In this document: positions 9,235 through 17,760 of the stretch, one piece after another | Position numbering within the stretch: the stretch's first letter is position 1 | How the letters are laid out: the number at the start of each line of letters is the position of its first letter | From: Prado023 sp963700395 | GTDB taxonomy: Bacteria > Actinomycetota > Actinomycetes > S36-B12 > CAIYMF01 | DNA: 64,000 nt | Direction of reading: 5' to 3' | Assembly (NCBI GenBank): GCA_963700395.1 | Contig: CAVOXI010000003.1 | Location: 1-64,000, forward strand | Made by a program: the position numbers and the translations under genes | Notes under the pieces: model-generated | Database searches by the model: none | Seen by the model: the letters and a program-made list of their open reading frames with translations, nothing else | Told to the model about the DNA's origin: nothing

Positions 9235-9750
9235 TCAGCTGCCGAACTCCTCGCGGAGTCGCTCCCCCTTCGCGCGGGCAGCATCCCGCAGCCCTGCCCG
9301 GAACGCGTCCATGTCGGGCCACAGCCGCGGCTCCGCCACCCCGAGGATCCGGACGGCCAGCAGGCCGGCGTTGCGCGCCTGACCGATGCCGACGCATGCC
9401 ACCGGCACCCCCGACGGCATCTGCACGATCGAGAGCAGCGAGTCCATCCCGTCGAGCATGGGCAAGGGCACGGGGACGCCGATGACCGGGATGGACGTCA
9501 CCGACGCCAGCATCCCCGGCAGGTGCGCGGCGCCCCCGGCGCCGGCGATGATCACCTTCAGCCCGCGCTCGGCGGCCGTCCTGCCGTACTCGATCATGTC
9601 CTCGGGCATCCGGTGGGCGGAGACGACGTCCACCTCGTGCGGCACCCCGAAGTCGCGCAGGACCTGGGCGGCGTCGGCCATCACCACCCAGTCGGAGTCC
9701 GACCCCATGACGACCCCGACCTCGGCCGGGGACACAAGGCGCTCATTCAT
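9235..9750 (-). CDS. purE: N5-carboxyaminoimidazole ribonucleotide mutase
   Basis: PurE class I (171 residues) converts N5-CAIR to CAIR in de novo purine synthesis. The sequence shows VGVVMGSDSDW, the catalytic SAHRMPEDM with its His, and IAGAGGAAHLPGMLAS, all in the expected order. The length is normal for bacterial PurE. The ATG at 9750 overlaps the last 8 bases of purK, which encodes the enzyme that makes its substrate, so the two are coupled. The gene ends just before palindrome copy 2. Confidence 0.96.
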   Translation of the reverse strand: MNERLVSPAEVGVVMGSDSDWVVMADAAQVLRDFGVPHEVDVVSAHRMPEDMIEYGRTAAERGLKVIIAGAGGAAHLPGMLASVTSIPVIGVPVPLPMLDGMDSLLSIVQMPSGVPVACVGIGQARNAGLLAVRILGVAEPRLWPDMDAFRAGLRDAARAKGERLREEFGS

Positions 9751-10946
9751 CGATCACTCCCGTCAGGTAGTCGGCCGCGTGGTGGGCCCGTGCCAGCAGC
9801 GACTCGAGATCGTCGCCGGAGACCGTCACGTGCCCGATCTTGCGCCCGGGCCGGACGTCCTTGCCGTACATGTGGACCTTCAAGCCCGGATCGCGGGCCA
9901 TCACGTGGCGGTAGGCGGAGTACATGTCCGGGTGCTGCCCGCCCAGCACGTTCACCATCACCGTGTACGGCGCTCGCGCCGCCGGTGACCCCAGCGGCAG
10001 GTCCAGCACCGCGCGCAGGTGGTTCTCGAACTGGCTGGTGACGGCACCCTCGATCGACCAGTGGCCGCTGTTGTGGGGGCGCATCGCCAGCTCGTTGACC
10101 AGCACGCCGTCGGGGGTGTCGAACAGCTCGACGGCGAGCATCCCGACGACGTCGAGGGCCTCGGCGATCCGCAGCGCGACCTGCTGGGCGGCCAGGGCGT
10201 GGTCGTCGGACAGGCCCGGGCACGGCGCGACGACCTCGGTGCAGATCCCGTTGGTCTGGACCGTGCGCACCACGGGGTACACCGCCGCCTGGCCCGACGG
10301 CGAGCGGGCCACCTGCGCGGCGAGCTCCCGGGTGAAGGGCACGTACTGCTCAACGAGCCACTCCACGCCCGGCGCCAGGGGGTTGCCCGACCATCACGGA
10401 CGCGGCCTCGTCCGGGCCCTCGACCACCCAGACCCCGCGACCGTCGTACCCGCCGCGCGACACCTTGAGCACCACGGGCCAGGCGTTCGCCCCGGCGAAG
10501 GCCACGACCTCGTCGGCCGACGTCACGACCGCCCACGCCGGGCACGGAACCCCGGCGGCACTGATCGCCGTGCGCATGTGGACCTTGTCCTGGGCGTGCG
10601 CCAGCGCCGCAGGCCCAGGGCGCACGGTCAGCCCGGAGTCGACGAGCGCAGCGAGGATCGGCGCCGGGACGTGCTCGTGGTCGAAGGTCACGACGTCACA
10701 TCCCTGGGCGAACGCCGCGACCGCGACGGGGTCGTCGTGGGCGCCCCACCGGATGTCACCGCCGCCGCGGGCCGCCGACTCCGTCGGGCCCACAGCCAGG
10801 ACGCGCAGCCCGATGCCGAGGGCCAGCGCCGACTCCTGGGACATCCGCGCCAGCTGCCCGCCGCCGATCATCCCGACGACCGGGAACCCCTGGGCGGGGG
10901 TCGGCCCGACCCATCCTGCGGGGCTGGGCTCGGGACTGTGGGGCAC
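9743..10946 (-). CDS. purK: N5-carboxyaminoimidazole ribonucleotide synthase (frameshifted near 10390)
   Basis: PurK is an ATP-grasp enzyme that carboxylates AIR with bicarbonate and ATP to give N5-CAIR. The N-terminal part shows VGMIGGGQLARMSQ, TFDHEHVP, and VVLKVSRGGYDGRGVWVV, the ATP-grasp lid. After one extra C in a C-run at about 10383-10390 the frame moves to LAPGVEWLVEQYVPF. It continues with LAVELFDTPDGVLVNELAMRPHNSGHWSIEGA-type motifs to the stop. The corrected protein is about 400 residues, as expected. I chose the GTG at 10946 (VPHSPEP) over an upstream frame start because the latter extends into the divergent exporter's promoter region. The break in an essential purine gene suggests a sequence error. 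Confidence 0.9.
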
Positions 10947-11017
10947 GGACAGAACACTATCGGCGCCGGTCGGCACTATCGTGGGCGCGTGTTGGGTCCG
11001 GGCGAGTAGGAGCACCG

Positions 11018-11911
11018 ATGTCCACAGCAGGGCCGGATCCCGTTCCGGCGCCCGACGGCCAGGCCGTGCGTGCCCTGGTCGAGGAGTGGGGCCTGACCTC
11101 CAGCTCCGCGCGCCAACCGGTCGGCAACTACATCAGGGAGCTGTGGACCCGCCGGGACTTCATCGTCGCGATGGGTACCGGGCGCAAGAGCGCCCAGTAC
11201 CGCGACACCTCGCTGGGCCGCCTCTGGCAGGTGCTCGGTCCGATCCTGAACGCCATCGTCTACTACTTCATCTTCGGGGTGCTGCTGCAGACGAGCAGGG
11301 GCGTGGAGAACTACCCAGCGTTCCTGATCATCGGGGTGTTCACCTTCACCTACACCCAGCGGGTGGTGACCGGCGGGACGAAGGCGATCGCCAACAACCG
11401 CAGCATCATCCGGGCCATCCACTTCCCGCGTGCCGTCATGCCGCTGTCGGTGATCGTGCAGGAGGTGCAGCAGCAGCTCGTCTCCCTGGGGGTGCTGGCT
11501 GTCATCGTCCTGCTCACCGGGGAGCCCGTGACCTGGCTCTGGCTGGGCGTGATCCCCGCCGTCCTCCTGCAGACGGTCTTCAACGTCGGCCTCTGCATGC
11601 TGGTGGCCCGGTGGACCGCGGCGAGCCGGGACGTCGCCCAGCTCGTGCCGTTCGTCATGCAGACCTGGCGCTACCTGTCGGGTGTCATGTTCAGCATCCC
11701 CGTCTTCACGGCCGACCTCGCACCCTGGGTCGAGAAGGTGATGTACCTCAACCCCATGACCGAGTACATCGAGCTCATGCGCGGCTCGCTGCTGACCGGG
11801 TACTCCACGCCGGGGTACCTCTGGGCCTTCGCGGCGGCCTGGGCGCTGGTCACGCTGGTCGTCGGGTTCTTCGCCTTCTACCGGGCCGAGGAGTCGTACT
11901 CCCGTGGCTGA
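11018..11911 (+). CDS. ABC-2 type polysaccharide/teichoic acid exporter permease (TagG/Wzm-like)
   Basis: A 297-residue integral membrane permease with six predicted hydrophobic segments after a cytoplasmic N-terminus. The segment YRDTSLGRLWQVLGPILNA and the following GVLLQTSRG and VFTFTYTQRVVTGG are characteristic of O-antigen and teichoic-acid exporters of the Wzm/TagG group. The ATG at 11018 has GGAG about 8 bases upstream. It is divergent from purK across a short gap and overlaps the ATPase gene by 8 bases, so the pair forms one exporter. Together with the CDP-alcohol phosphotransferases and glycosyltransferases nearby it probably moves a lipid-linked polymer across the membrane. The identity of the polymer is inference. 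Confidence 0.88.
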   Translation: MSTAGPDPVPAPDGQAVRALVEEWGLTSSSARQPVGNYIRELWTRRDFIVAMGTGRKSAQYRDTSLGRLWQVLGPILNAIVYYFIFGVLLQTSRGVENYPAFLIIGVFTFTYTQRVVTGGTKAIANNRSIIRAIHFPRAVMPLSVIVQEVQQQLVSLGVLAVIVLLTGEPVTWLWLGVIPAVLLQTVFNVGLCMLVARWTAASRDVAQLVPFVMQTWRYLSGVMFSIPVFTADLAPWVEKVMYLNPMTEYIELMRGSLLTGYSTPGYLWAFAAAWALVTLVVGFFAFYRAEESYSRG

Positions 11912-12920
11912 GCGACCCGCCGCCCTCGCGCTCGAGGGCCAGGCCCCCACGGTGGTCTGCGACAACCTGCACGTCGTGTACCGCGTCGTCGGCCAGAGCG
12001 GCGCCGGATCGGCGGCACAGGCACTGCGCCGCCTGGTCAAGGGACAGGCCGGGGGGACCGTCTTCAAGAAGGTCCACGCCGTCCGCGGGGTGTCGATGGT
12101 GGCCCGGGAGGGCGATGCGATCGCCCTCATCGGTCGCAACGGATCGGGCAAGTCGACCCTCCTGCGGGCCATCGCCGGGCTGCTGCCCCCGGAGGAGGGG
12201 CACGTCTACACGTCGGGGCGTCCGACCCTCCTGGGCGTCAACGCCGCCCTGATGCGCGACCTCCCCGGCGAGGACAACATCCTGCTGGGCTGCATGGCGA
12301 TGGGCATGACCCGTCAGGAGGCACTGGCCCGGCGCGACTGGATCGCCGAGTTCGCCGACCTCGGGGAGTTCCTGAGCATGCCGATGAACGCCTACTCCTC
12401 GGGCATGGCGGCCAGGCTCCGGTTCGCGATCGCCGCCTCGACCAGCCACGAGATCCTCATGATCGACGAGGCGCTGGCCACCGGCGACGCCGAGTTCCGG
12501 GTCCGCAGCGAGAAGCGGATCATGGAGCTGCGCGAGGACGCGGGGACCGTGTTCCTGGTCTCCCACTCGCTGGGCACCGTCCGGATGACCTGCAACCGGG
12601 CGATCTGGCTGGAGAAGGGCCAGGTCGTCATGGACGGCGAGGCCAACGAGGTCGTTGACGCCTACGAGGAGAAGTACGACCCCCAGGCCGAGGCTGAGGA
12701 GCGCAAGCGGCTGCGGGCCAAGAAGCGCCGGGATCGGCTGGCGGCCGAGGAGGCAGCGCGCAAGGTTGCCGAGGAGGCCCGTGCCCAGCGCGAGGCAGCG
12801 GCCGCGGCCGCGGATGCGGCGGCTGGGGCAGAGGCTGAGACGGGCGGTCCCGTGGGTGGTCAGACCCCGGTGGAGACCCCAACCGGCTCCCCGGCCACCG
12901 ACGATCAGTGGCGCGCCTGA
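11904..12920 (+). CDS. ABC exporter ATP-binding protein (TagH/Wzt-like) with coiled-coil tail
   Basis: A 338-residue ATPase that powers the permease encoded just upstream. Walker A is GRNGSGKST near residue 75, the signature is YSSGMAARL near 160, and Walker B is ILMIDEALATGD near 185, followed by the H-loop VSHSLGTV. The GTG at 11904 overlaps the permease stop. After about residue 250 the protein becomes a charged Ala/Glu/Arg/Lys-rich helix (KRLRAKKRRDRLAAEEAARK) and then a Pro/Thr/Gly-rich end. This extension is beyond the basic ATPase fold. In some Wzt homologues a C-terminal domain recognises the polymer, but this tail does not look like that carbohydrate-binding domain. Confidence 0.9.
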   Translation: MAERPAALALEGQAPTVVCDNLHVVYRVVGQSGAGSAAQALRRLVKGQAGGTVFKKVHAVRGVSMVAREGDAIALIGRNGSGKSTLLRAIAGLLPPEEGHVYTSGRPTLLGVNAALMRDLPGEDNILLGCMAMGMTRQEALARRDWIAEFADLGEFLSMPMNAYSSGMAARLRFAIAASTSHEILMIDEALATGDAEFRVRSEKRIMELREDAGTVFLVSHSLGTVRMTCNRAIWLEKGQVVMDGEANEVVDAYEEKYDPQAEAEERKRLRAKKRRDRLAAEEAARKVAEEARAQREAAAAAADAAAGAEAETGGPVGGQTPVETPTGSPATDDQWRA

Positions 12921-12960
12921 CGGTGCTGGTCACCGGGTAGCGCCGACGACGGCCGATCGT

Positions 12961-13005
12961 TGTGCTGACGATTCCGACCGTCCTACAGTCGGAATCGTCA
13001 GCACA
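12961..13005. repeat. Intergenic palindrome, copy 3 (likely bidirectional terminator)
   Basis: An 18-base perfect stem (12961-12978 with 12988-13005) and a 9-base loop. The arm is identical to copy 1 over TGTGCTGACGATTCCGAC. It lies between the convergent ends of the exporter ATPase and the carbonic anhydrase gene. Confidence 0.8.
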
Positions 13006-13046
13006 GCGCGTCGGGTCCGGCCGCCACCGCGAGCAGACGGGTCAGG

Positions 13047-13781
13047 TCACAGCAGACGTTCGCCCGTCAGGGAGCTGTGGATCCGCGGGTTGTGCGGCTG
13101 GAACCAGTCACCGCCGGCGGTGTGGATGAGCACACCGGTGACGACGGCGGTCTGCACCTCCTGGTCGGGCATCCCCTCGGCGCCGATCCACTCGAGGAGG
13201 TCGCGCAGGTCCTCGTCGATGACCCGCGCCACGACCTGGGTCAGCTCGACCGGCTCCGGGATCTCCCCGTACACCAGCGCCGTGAGGATCCGCTGCCGCA
13301 GGAGGCTCATCTCCGGGTCGACCGGGTCGTACCCGAGGTGCAGGCGGCTGGTGAGCAGCTCGTCGCGGAAGGCCATCAGGGCCCCGCACGTGCGCGACGA
13401 CACCTCCTGGTGCTCACGACGCAGGTAGCCGAACGTCCCGGCGGCGTCCACCCCGATGTGCGCCGCAGCGACCACGACGTAGCGCAGCGGCTCACCGGGC
13501 TCCCGCGGCGCGTGGCTGGCGACGGCCGCGATGCCGGTGCGCCCGACCGTCAGGAGCCCGCCCAGGGACCCGAGCTGGAATGCTGAGCCCCACACGGACT
13601 CGAGCTGGGCGACGAAGGGGAAGCACACCTCGTCGCGGCAGACGCCCACGGCCAGCAGCGCGGTCGAGGCGTCGAACCCTGCGCGGAAGCACTGCGCCCG
13701 CCAGGTCCCCACGAACTCGGCCGCCGGGACAGCCCCCGGGAACTCGTCGGTGATCTGCCTGGCCAGGGACCGGGTGGGCAT
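13047..13781 (-). CDS. LCIB-type (theta-class) carbonic anhydrase homologue
   Basis: A 244-residue protein of the low-CO2-inducible LCIB/LCIC family, whose active members hydrate CO2 with a Cys2His zinc site. The three expected ligands are visible in family context: Cys48 in VGVCRDE, His108 in AAHIGVDAAG and Cys132 in RTCGALMAF. Also conserved are ITDEFPGAVP at the N-terminus, SLGGLLTVGRTG, and PEMSLLRQRI with YGEIPEPVELT in the helical C-terminal half. Length is normal for bacterial homologues. It stops next to palindrome copy 3 and starts 7 bases downstream of the aldose epimerase stop, so the two may be co-transcribed. The product may supply bicarbonate or CO2 for carboxylases such as PurK or the acyl-CoA carboxylase, but this is inference. 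Confidence 0.85.
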   Translation of the reverse strand: MPTRSLARQITDEFPGAVPAAEFVGTWRAQCFRAGFDASTALLAVGVCRDEVCFPFVAQLESVWGSAFQLGSLGGLLTVGRTGIAAVASHAPREPGEPLRYVVVAAAHIGVDAAGTFGYLRREHQEVSSRTCGALMAFRDELLTSRLHLGYDPVDPEMSLLRQRILTALVYGEIPEPVELTQVVARVIDEDLRDLLEWIGAEGMPDQEVQTAVVTGVLIHTAGGDWFQPHNPRIHSSLTGERLL

Positions 13782-13788
13782 GGAGGTC

Positions 13789-14761
13789 TCAGCTGGTGCG
13801 GTCCACGGAGATGGTGAAGGCAGCGCGGAACGTCTTGCCGCGGGGGACGACCTCCATCGGGTCCTGGCCGGAGAACGGGTCGCTGGCCGCGGTCATCGGC
13901 TCGATGCAGATGTGGTCACGGTGCGGCGGCCCGTAGAGGATCGCCCAGTCGTAGCCCATGTCGAACCGGATCGACATTCGCCGGCCGTTGCCGCGGATGT
14001 AGGCGGTCGTACCGTTCTCGACATCGGCGTACAGGTCGTCCAGCGCGCGATCACCGAGCTTGCCGATGATCGGCTCGACGACCTCACGGGTACCCGTCGG
14101 CAGCTTCGTGGAGTCCAGGGGGCAGCGACGGGTGAAGGGGATGTACACGTCCCACTCGCTGCGCTCGCAGGCCCGGGATCGACAGGTAGGGGTGCCAGCC
14201 GAACGCGATCGGCACCTCGTCCTGGCCGGTGGCGATGATCGCCGTGCTGAAGGTCAGCGAGGTGGCCCGCAGGGTCGCCTTGAGCTCGATGTGGTGCTCG
14301 AACGGGAAGGCGGCGAAGTCGATCCGCTTCTGGTCGAACACCAGCCGCGCGGTGATCCACGCCTCGTCGGCAGTCGCCTCGACCTCCACGATGTCCCAGT
14401 CGCTGCTGCCCCGCAGCAGGCCATGGATCGGCTGGCCGTACACGTCGAAGCGCAGGTTGGGCGTGTTCGGGTTCACGTCGATGCGCCGCACGCCGCCGCC
14501 CTCGTGGACCACGGCGTAGGCCATCCTGCCCAGCCGGTTGGCCCAGGGCGCCAGGATGGGGACGCCGAACGTCCTGCCGGTCTCGATGTACCCGGCCAGG
14601 CCGTAGCGCTGGCCGAGCATCTCCTCGCCGTCGTGGGTCATCGAGTTGCAGACCATGCCGGCCTTCGGCACGAACGACGCCGTGACGTTGGCCGGCGAGA
14701 TCAGGGTGATGACCTCGAGCTCAGGGAACTCCGGATGCGGACCTCGGGTGATCTCATACAC
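13789..14761 (-). CDS. Aldose 1-epimerase family protein (frameshifted near 14165)
   Basis: A beta-sandwich mutarotase-like enzyme that interconverts sugar anomers. The first frame carries APWANRLGRMAY, the substrate-binding PIHGLLRGSSDW with the conserved His, and AFGWHPYLSIPGL with the second conserved His. One extra base near 14165 then moves translation to ERSEWDVYIPF and on to the metal- or Glu-containing HICIEPMTAASDPF and PRGKTFRAAFTISV. The reconstructed length, about 323 residues, fits the galactose-mutarotase-like family. The GTG at 14761 is the first plausible start. The exact sugar substrate is not evident; glucose-6-phosphate epimerases are a related alternative. Confidence 0.85.
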
Positions 14762-14812
14762 GTCGATGAGCCTATTGCGCGCAGGCCTCCGAGCACACCC
14801 CCAGCCGGCGGG

Positions 14813-15970
14813 TCAGTCGACGGGCATGCCGAGGTCACGGGCGATGAGCATCCGCTGGACCTCCGATGTGCCCTCGCCGATCTCGAGGATCTTGGCGTCC
14901 CGGTAGAACCTGCCCACAGCCGAGTCGACCATGAACCCGTACCCGCCGTGGACCTGGGTGGCGGCCCGCGCGTTGTCCATCGCAGCCTCCGACGAGTACA
15001 GCTTGGCGATGCTGGCCTCGCGGGCGAACGGCAGGCCTTCGTGCATGAGCCCGGCCGCCTGCCTCCAGGCCAGCCGCGACAGGTGCGCCCGGACCTCCAT
15101 GTCGGCGACCATGAACTGGATGGCCTGACGGCCGGCGATCGGCTGGCCGAAGGACTCCCGCGTCGCGGCGTACGCCAGCGACTCGTCCACGCAGCCCTGG
15201 GCCAGGCCGGTGGCCAGCGCAGCGATCGCGACCCGACCCTCGGCGAGGATCGACAGGAACTGCGCGTAGCCGCGACCGCGGACCCCGACCAGGTTGGCCA
15301 GCGGCACGCGCACGTCGGTGAAGGCCAGCTCGTGGGTGTCCGAGGAGTTCCACCCGACCTTCGCGTACCCGGGGGCGACCTCGAAGCCCGGGGTGCCCGA
15401 CGGGACGAGGATCGCCGAGATCTCCGGGCGCCCGTCCGCCCGGATCCCGGTGACGGCCGTGACCGTGACCAGCCCGGTGATGGCGGTGCCCGAATTGGTG
15501 ATGAACGACTTGGACCCGTTGATCACCCACTCGTCGCCGTCGACGACCGCGGTCGTGCGCACGCTGCCGGCGTCCGACCCGCTGCCCGACTCGGTCAGGC
15601 CGAACGCGCCGAGCATCTCGCCGGCGGCCATCCTCGGCAGCCAGGTGGCCTTCTGCTCCTGGGTGCCGAAGCGCAGGATCGGCATGGCACCCAGGGACAC
15701 ACCGGCCTCGAGGGTGATCGCGATGGAGGAGTCCACCCTGGCCAGCTCCTCGATGGCGACGCACAGCGCCACGTAGTCCCCACCCATGCCGCCGAACTCC
15801 TCGGGGATGGGCAGGCCGAACAGCCCCATCTCGCCCATCCGCCGCACGAGCGCCAGGGGGAACTCGCCACGTCGGTAGTACCCGCCGATGACCGGGGCCA
15901 CCTCGTCATGGGCGAAGCGGGCGACCACCTCACGCAGTTCGTCGTGCTCGGGGGAGAGATCGAGATCCAT
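14813..15970 (-). CDS. Acyl-CoA dehydrogenase
   Basis: An intact 385-residue FAD-dependent dehydrogenase. It shows LPIPEEFGGMGGDYVA, the flavin-binding FGLTESGSGSDAGS and SKSFITNSGTA, RESFGQPIAGRQAIQFMVADM, TQVHGGYGFMVDS and the C-terminal IGEGTSEVQRMLIARDLG containing the catalytic Glu. The ATG at 15970 is preceded by GGAGG, which decides the start. It is separate from its neighbours: divergent from GtrA and with a 50-base gap to the epimerase. Family members act in fatty-acid or branched-chain acyl-CoA oxidation, and the substrate here is not determined. Confidence 0.93.
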   Translation of the reverse strand: MDLDLSPEHDELREVVARFAHDEVAPVIGGYYRRGEFPLALVRRMGEMGLFGLPIPEEFGGMGGDYVALCVAIEELARVDSSIAITLEAGVSLGAMPILRFGTQEQKATWLPRMAAGEMLGAFGLTESGSGSDAGSVRTTAVVDGDEWVINGSKSFITNSGTAITGLVTVTAVTGIRADGRPEISAILVPSGTPGFEVAPGYAKVGWNSSDTHELAFTDVRVPLANLVGVRGRGYAQFLSILAEGRVAIAALATGLAQGCVDESLAYAATRESFGQPIAGRQAIQFMVADMEVRAHLSRLAWRQAAGLMHEGLPFAREASIAKLYSSEAAMDNARAATQVHGGYGFMVDSAVGRFYRDAKILEIGEGTSEVQRMLIARDLGMPVD

Positions 15971-16077
15971 GGGTGCCTCCTGGCGTGGGGTGCGTGCTCC
16001 CACGGTATTGGATGCGGGTGAGACACTTCACACGGCCGGGCAGGTGTGCACAGTGCGGGACGGGGTACTCATCACGC

Positions 16078-16620
16078 ATGGCGCAGGCAGAGGCTCAGGC
16101 GGACGCACAGTCACAGGTGGTGGGATCGACCGTGGACGTTCAGGCACGGCGCCGGGTCAGCGGTGCCGCGCGACGGCTGGGCAGCGAGGTCGCCAAGTTC
16201 GGGACCGTCGGAGCCATCGCCTTCGTCATCGACGTGGGCCTGTTCAACATCCTGCGCGCCGGCGTCCTCTCGGACAGCCCACTGACCGCCAAGACCATCA
16301 GCGTGATCGTCGCCACGACCTTCGCGTTCGTCGCCAACCGGAACTGGACGTACGGCGACCGCGCGCGGACCGGGTACGGCCGCGAGTCGGCGCTGTTCTT
16401 CGCCACGAACGCCGTTGCCCTGCTCATCTCCTGGGGCTGCCTGGCCTTCACGCACTACCTGCTCGGCCTGGACAGCCAGCTCGCCGACAACATCAGCGGC
16501 AACGTCATCGCCGTCGGCCTGGGCACGCTCTTCCGGTTCTGGGTGTACCGCACGTGGGTCTTCCCGACCGAGGTCGCCGTCGGCGACTCCAACGCAGGAC
16601 CCCACCACCTGATCCCCTGA
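16078..16620 (+). CDS. GtrA family membrane protein
   Basis: A 180-residue protein with four hydrophobic helices after a polar N-terminus of about 40 residues. FGTVGAIAFVIDVGLFNIL, FAFVANRNWTYGDR and the closing RFWVYRTWVF are the standard GtrA signatures. Members are thought to help flip or present polyprenyl-phosphate sugars for cell-surface glycosylation. The ATG at 16078 is used. The gene is not next to its usual GT2 partner, unlike the GT2-GtrA fusion at 62456-63766. The spacer after it (about 16634-16685) has imperfect GCACCGGGAG-type direct repeats and no gene. Confidence 0.88.
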   Translation: MAQAEAQADAQSQVVGSTVDVQARRRVSGAARRLGSEVAKFGTVGAIAFVIDVGLFNILRAGVLSDSPLTAKTISVIVATTFAFVANRNWTYGDRARTGYGRESALFFATNAVALLISWGCLAFTHYLLGLDSQLADNISGNVIAVGLGTLFRFWVYRTWVFPTEVAVGDSNAGPHHLIP

Positions 16621-16712
16621 CCGGGGCCCGCCTGGCAGCACCGGGAGCACCGCGAGCACCGGGCACCGCGAGCAGCCTGGCACCGCCGGGCTCGGCCGGC
16701 GCCGTGCCTGCC

Positions 16713-17759
16713 TCAGAGGGGCCCGCCGCCCTCCGCCGTCCGGCGCCGCGGCGTGACCGCCGTCGCCCGGACCAGCCCCATCCCGCGCAGAGGGCGTGGG
16801 GCCAGGTGCCTCAGGACGTAGTCCTCCGAGTCGGCCAGGGCTGCCGCCGTGGCCGCGTCGATGAGCGTCGAACGGGGTCGGGCGATGGCTGTCAGGCGGC
16901 TGGCGAGGTTGACCGTGCCACCGTAGAAGTCGCCCATCCGCGAGATGAGGCGCCCGGTGGCCAGCCCGATCCGCAGGGTCAGGGCCTCGTGGCCGGGGGC
17001 GGTCAGCCGGTGCATGTCCGTGGCGATGTCCACCGCATCCTGCGCTGTGCCCGCGACGAACATGACCTCGTCACCCAGGGTCTTGACCAGCCGTCCTCCC
17101 CGCCCGGCGACGATGTCGGCCGCACCGGACTCGAAGGCCTGCACCATCTGCGCGAGGTCCTCATCGGCCATCACCCTGGTCAGCCGCGTGAAGCCGGCGA
17201 TGTCCGCGAAGCCCACAGTGGCCTGCGACGGCTCGGCCGAAGCCTCGGACTCGTCCACCGCGAAGCTCAGCCCCCGCCCGATGGCCGCTGCCAGGTGGCG
17301 TCGCCAGGCGTGGACGAGCAGGGACTCGAGCCCGGGCATGACGTCGGCCATCCCGTCGCCGACCGCCTCGAGGTCCAGCGGGGCCTCGGACTCGGACAGG
17401 ACCCGGGCCATGGTGTCGACCTGCCAGTCGGCCAGCCGGGAGACGGTCTGCCCCAGGCTGCGCACGACCTCGATCGTGGTCGCCTCATCGAGGATCCCGT
17501 TGGTGACCCAGCCCGTGAGCAGGCACAGGGACTCGACATCGGTCGAGGTGAAGGCCGGAGCGGTGCCCACGTCGGGGAAGCCCATGGCCCGCCAGTAGGG
17601 GCGAGCCTGGTCGACGGTCAGCCCTGCGGCCGTCGCAGCCTCCTCGCGGGTGAACACGGTCGGGTCGCCGAGCACGAGCTGGGAGATCCGCTCGATCTGC
17701 TGCTCCCGCGGACGCGGCCCTGACCTGTCGGCAGGCGCGGCATCGGCGGGCCCGACCAT
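16713..17759 (-). CDS. Class III adenylate/guanylate cyclase with N-terminal helical regulatory domain
   Basis: A 348-residue cyclic nucleotide synthase. The C-terminal catalytic domain has the metal-binding VGFADIAGFTRLT, the substrate and metal segment RLVKTLGDEVMF and the transition-state motif FYGGTVNLASRLT, so key Asp, Lys, Asn and Arg positions are retained. The N-terminal 170 residues are all-helical (EEAATAAGLTVDQARPYWRAMG), like the autoinhibitory module of mycobacterial Rv1264-type cyclases. That comparison suggests regulation by a cellular signal such as pH, but it is inference. The start overlaps nothing. It stands 1-2 bases downstream of birA, so co-transcription with birA is likely. 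Confidence 0.87.
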   Translation of the reverse strand: MVGPADAAPADRSGPRPREQQIERISQLVLGDPTVFTREEAATAAGLTVDQARPYWRAMGFPDVGTAPAFTSTDVESLCLLTGWVTNGILDEATTIEVVRSLGQTVSRLADWQVDTMARVLSESEAPLDLEAVGDGMADVMPGLESLLVHAWRRHLAAAIGRGLSFAVDESEASAEPSQATVGFADIAGFTRLTRVMADEDLAQMVQAFESGAADIVAGRGGRLVKTLGDEVMFVAGTAQDAVDIATDMHRLTAPGHEALTLRIGLATGRLISRMGDFYGGTVNLASRLTAIARPRSTLIDAATAAALADSEDYVLRHLAPRPLRGMGLVRATAVTPRRRTAEGGGPL

Positions 17760-17760
17760 G

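Noticed and set aside
11904..12252. Regulatory ATPase unrelated to export
   Set aside because: Signature, overlap with the TagG-like permease and length support the exporter ATPase.
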